Shown: in pieces, positions 4,684 through 5,907 of the stretch
How positions within the stretch are numbered: position 1 is the stretch's first letter
Layout: the number at the start of each line of letters is the position of its first letter
Assembly: GCA_947472115.1 (NCBI GenBank)
Contig: CANIZU010000121.1
Location: forward strand, 1 to 5,907
Source: Flavobacteriales bacterium
Lineage (GTDB): Bacteria > Bacteroidota > Bacteroidia > NS11-12g > UBA955
DNA: 5,907 nt
Direction of reading: 5' to 3'
The notes under the pieces: model-generated
Told to the model about the DNA's origin: nothing
The model's input: the letters and a program-made list of their open reading frames with translations, nothing else
Database searches by the model: none
Translations under genes and position numbers: made by a program

Positions 4684-5907
4684 GGCCGATAGACCAGATT
4701 TCTCTAAAATGAGTGTGGGTGATTTGCGTACCCTTGCTGAATCCCTAAGTGTTGAAAACACTGCCAAAATGAAAAAGGGCGATTTGATCGCGAGTATTGA
4801 AATGAAGGCAACCGTGGTTGCTGGAGTTAAGGATACTACTGATTCATCTGAAAAGCCTTTGGTAAGTGAAACCCCTGTTGCAAATGTTGGAAACGATGCG
4901 AATGAAACTGCGGGAAATTCCGATGATGCCGATGGAGGTCGGCGCGGCCGCAGGCCGCGCAAAACAGCCGAAGAGTTGCAAGCCGAGAAATTGGCTTCTG
5001 TAACCCCCGATGGTGAAGCGGTGCTCAGACATCCTGCCAATCCAAGGCCAGTAAATCAAACCAATGTCGATCCAAATCCATCCAAACGAAACCAACAGCC
5101 CAAGCCGTTTCAACGACATAGGGAAGTAGGAGCGGAAGCAGATAGAACCGCCATCGAAACGGAAAACTCAGAAGTTCGTGAAACGGGTGTGGCGCCAGCT
5201 TTGAACAATACTGAAAATAGAGAAGTTCGAGAAGTTAGAGAGCCTAGGCAAAATCGTGAGCCTCGCGGTCCGCGTGAAGACCGCCCGGTTAGAAATGAAA
5301 ATACGCCCCGTGAACAAAGGGAGACCAGAGAGCCGCGCGAAAATCGTGAGCCTAGGGAGAATTTGTCGCCACGACCTGATAACCGCGAACCTCGTGAAAA
5401 TCGTGAACCCCGCGAAAATGCTCCGCGCAATGAAAATCGTGAGAATACACCGCCACGCAACGAAAATCGCGAACCTCGTGAAAATCGCGAGCCGCGTACT
5501 GAGAATTTAGAAAATACCGTTATAGCGCCTACACCCCGACCAGAACCCCAACTTACTCCAGACGAAAAGCGTAGGAGAGAGGCATTGGCACTGTTTACCG
5601 ACATGGATGGTGTGGTATCTACCCAAGGTGTTCTGGAAACTGTGCCCGATGGATACGGTTTTTTAAGATCCCCAGATTACAATTACGTTGCATCACCCGA
5701 TGATGTATATATCCCTGGTTTTATGATCAAACAAAATGGTCTAAAAACGGGCGATACCGTTCGCGGAAGCATTCGTCCGCCAAAAGAAAATGAGAAATAT
5801 TTCTGCTTGGTGAAAATCGAAAGTGTAAACGGACGTACCCCAGAGGAAGTAAGAGATCGCGTTGCGTTTGAGCACCTAACGCCTTTGTTCCCTGATGAGA
5901 AATTGAA
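4682..5907 (+). CDS. rho: Transcription termination factor Rho (5' part, truncated by the window)
   Basis: The first 408 codons of Rho, the RNA-dependent ATPase that terminates transcription. Residues 8-38 (SKMSVGDLRTLAESLSVENT, then KMKKGDLIASI) match the Rho N-terminal helical domain. Residues 315-400 are the cold-shock-like primary RNA-binding domain: GVLETVPDGYGFLRSPDYNY, DDVYIP, GLKTGDTVRGSIRPPKENEK and YFCLVK. E. coli RNA-contact residues Phe62, Phe64, Tyr80, Glu108 and Tyr110 align without gaps, at a constant offset of 263, with Tyr325, Phe327, Tyr343, Glu371 and Tyr373. The frame continues through LTPLFPDEKL, leading to the ATPase core outside the window. Between the two domains lies an insertion of about 260 residues, with a basic RRGRRPRK patch (87-94) and an Arg/Glu/Asn/Pro polyampholyte (161-280). 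Long disordered insertions here are known in Bacteroidota and Actinobacteria. The ATG at 4682 is the only start: an in-frame TAA lies at 4655-4657. No Shine-Dalgarno is seen, as is common in this phylum. Confidence 0.95.
   Translation, partial: MADRPDFSKMSVGDLRTLAESLSVENTAKMKKGDLIASIEMKATVVAGVKDTTDSSEKPLVSETPVANVGNDANETAGNSDDADGGRRGRRPRKTAEELQAEKLASVTPDGEAVLRHPANPRPVNQTNVDPNPSKRNQQPKPFQRHREVGAEADRTAIETENSEVRETGVAPALNNTENREVREVREPRQNREPRGPREDRPVRNENTPREQRETREPRENREPRENLSPRPDNREPRENREPRENAPRNENRENTPPRNENREPRENREPRTENLENTVIAPTPRPEPQLTPDEKRRREALALFTDMDGVVSTQGVLETVPDGYGFLRSPDYNYVASPDDVYIPGFMIKQNGLKTGDTVRGSIRPPKENEKYFCLVKIESVNGRTPEEVRDRVAFEHLTPLFPDEKL
4942..4960. repeat. rho: Perfect GC-rich inverted repeat in rho, 8-bp stem, 3-nt loop
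   Basis: GCGCGGCC (4942-4949) and GGCCGCGC (4953-4960) pair exactly around a GCA loop inside the rho frame. It encodes the basic patch RRGRRPR (residues 87-93). It is followed by AAAACAG rather than a T-run, so on the plus strand it is not an intrinsic terminator. Arg and Gly codons favour GC here, but the exact symmetry is more than composition alone demands. Confidence 0.7.
5162..5521 (+). other. rho: Rho disordered polyampholyte segment with NREPR repeats
   Basis: This codes for residues 161-280. By hand count the 120 residues include 28 Arg, 28 Glu, 20 Asn and 17 Pro, with no Lys, Phe, Tyr or Trp. NREPR occurs six times, starting at residues 191, 221, 234, 240, 262 and 268 (nt 5252-5497), among degenerate relatives such as TREPRE and NENRE. 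The composition predicts an intrinsically disordered, charge-balanced region. The copies use different synonymous codons, so the repeat is much clearer in protein than in DNA. Confidence 0.85.

Noticed and set aside
5252..5497. Regularly spaced short repeats as a CRISPR array or DNA tandem repeat
   Set aside because: The units vary at synonymous positions, have no uniform spacers, and are explained by the NREPR protein motif in the rho frame.
5110..5604. A 164-codon minus-strand open frame rich in Ser, Arg, Gly and Phe
   Set aside because: It is the antisense of the Rho Arg/Glu/Pro repeat region. Its RFSRGSRFS-like periodicity is a mirror of the NREPR codons, and Rho is clearly the real frame.

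Overview
The window looks like chromosomal DNA from a Bacteroidota (Bacteroidetes) species of moderate GC content. The lineage call rests on four things. There is a DUF5777-type outer-membrane beta-barrel gene. There is a secreted protein of the family that Bacteroidota genomes habitually label 'asparagine synthetase B'. There is a rho gene with a very long disordered insertion between its two N-terminal RNA-binding modules. Promoter-like sequences resemble the Bacteroidota TAnnTTTG element, and only one gene has a clear Shine-Dalgarno sequence. Nothing in the window fixes the genus.

Layout from left to right: (1) 1-81, the probable last codons of an upstream plus-strand gene, running into (2) 84-1085, a DUF5777 beta-barrel protein with a signal peptide. 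(3) 1090-3255, minus strand, a large polytopic membrane glycosyltransferase of the GT39/ArnT/PMT-like GT-C superfamily with a long C-terminal extramembrane region. It meets gene 2 tail to tail with only 4 bp between the stop codons. (4) 3259-4521, minus strand, a secreted protein with a glutamine-amidotransferase-like Cys/His signature. Genes 4 and 3 are transcribed in that order with a 3-bp gap and almost certainly form one operon. (5) A 160-bp divergent intergenic region. (6) 4682 to the window end, plus strand, the first 408 codons of transcription termination factor Rho; the ATPase domain lies beyond the window.

Two places stand out. First, the glycosyltransferase gene holds two adjacent GC-rich perfect hairpins (8-bp and 12-bp stems, 4-nt loops). 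The local GC skew flips sign at this spot, and the transcript just downstream becomes extremely C-rich and G-poor, which resembles a rho-utilisation (rut) region. Second, Rho carries a roughly 260-residue insertion relative to E. coli Rho. Its core (residues 161-280) is a charge-balanced Arg/Glu/Asn/Pro polyampholyte with 28 Arg and 28 Glu, no Lys and no aromatic residue, built around six NREPR motifs. No mobile element, CRISPR array, tRNA or rRNA was seen. Apart from the 160-bp promoter region the window is almost wholly coding. Base counts quoted here were made by hand.
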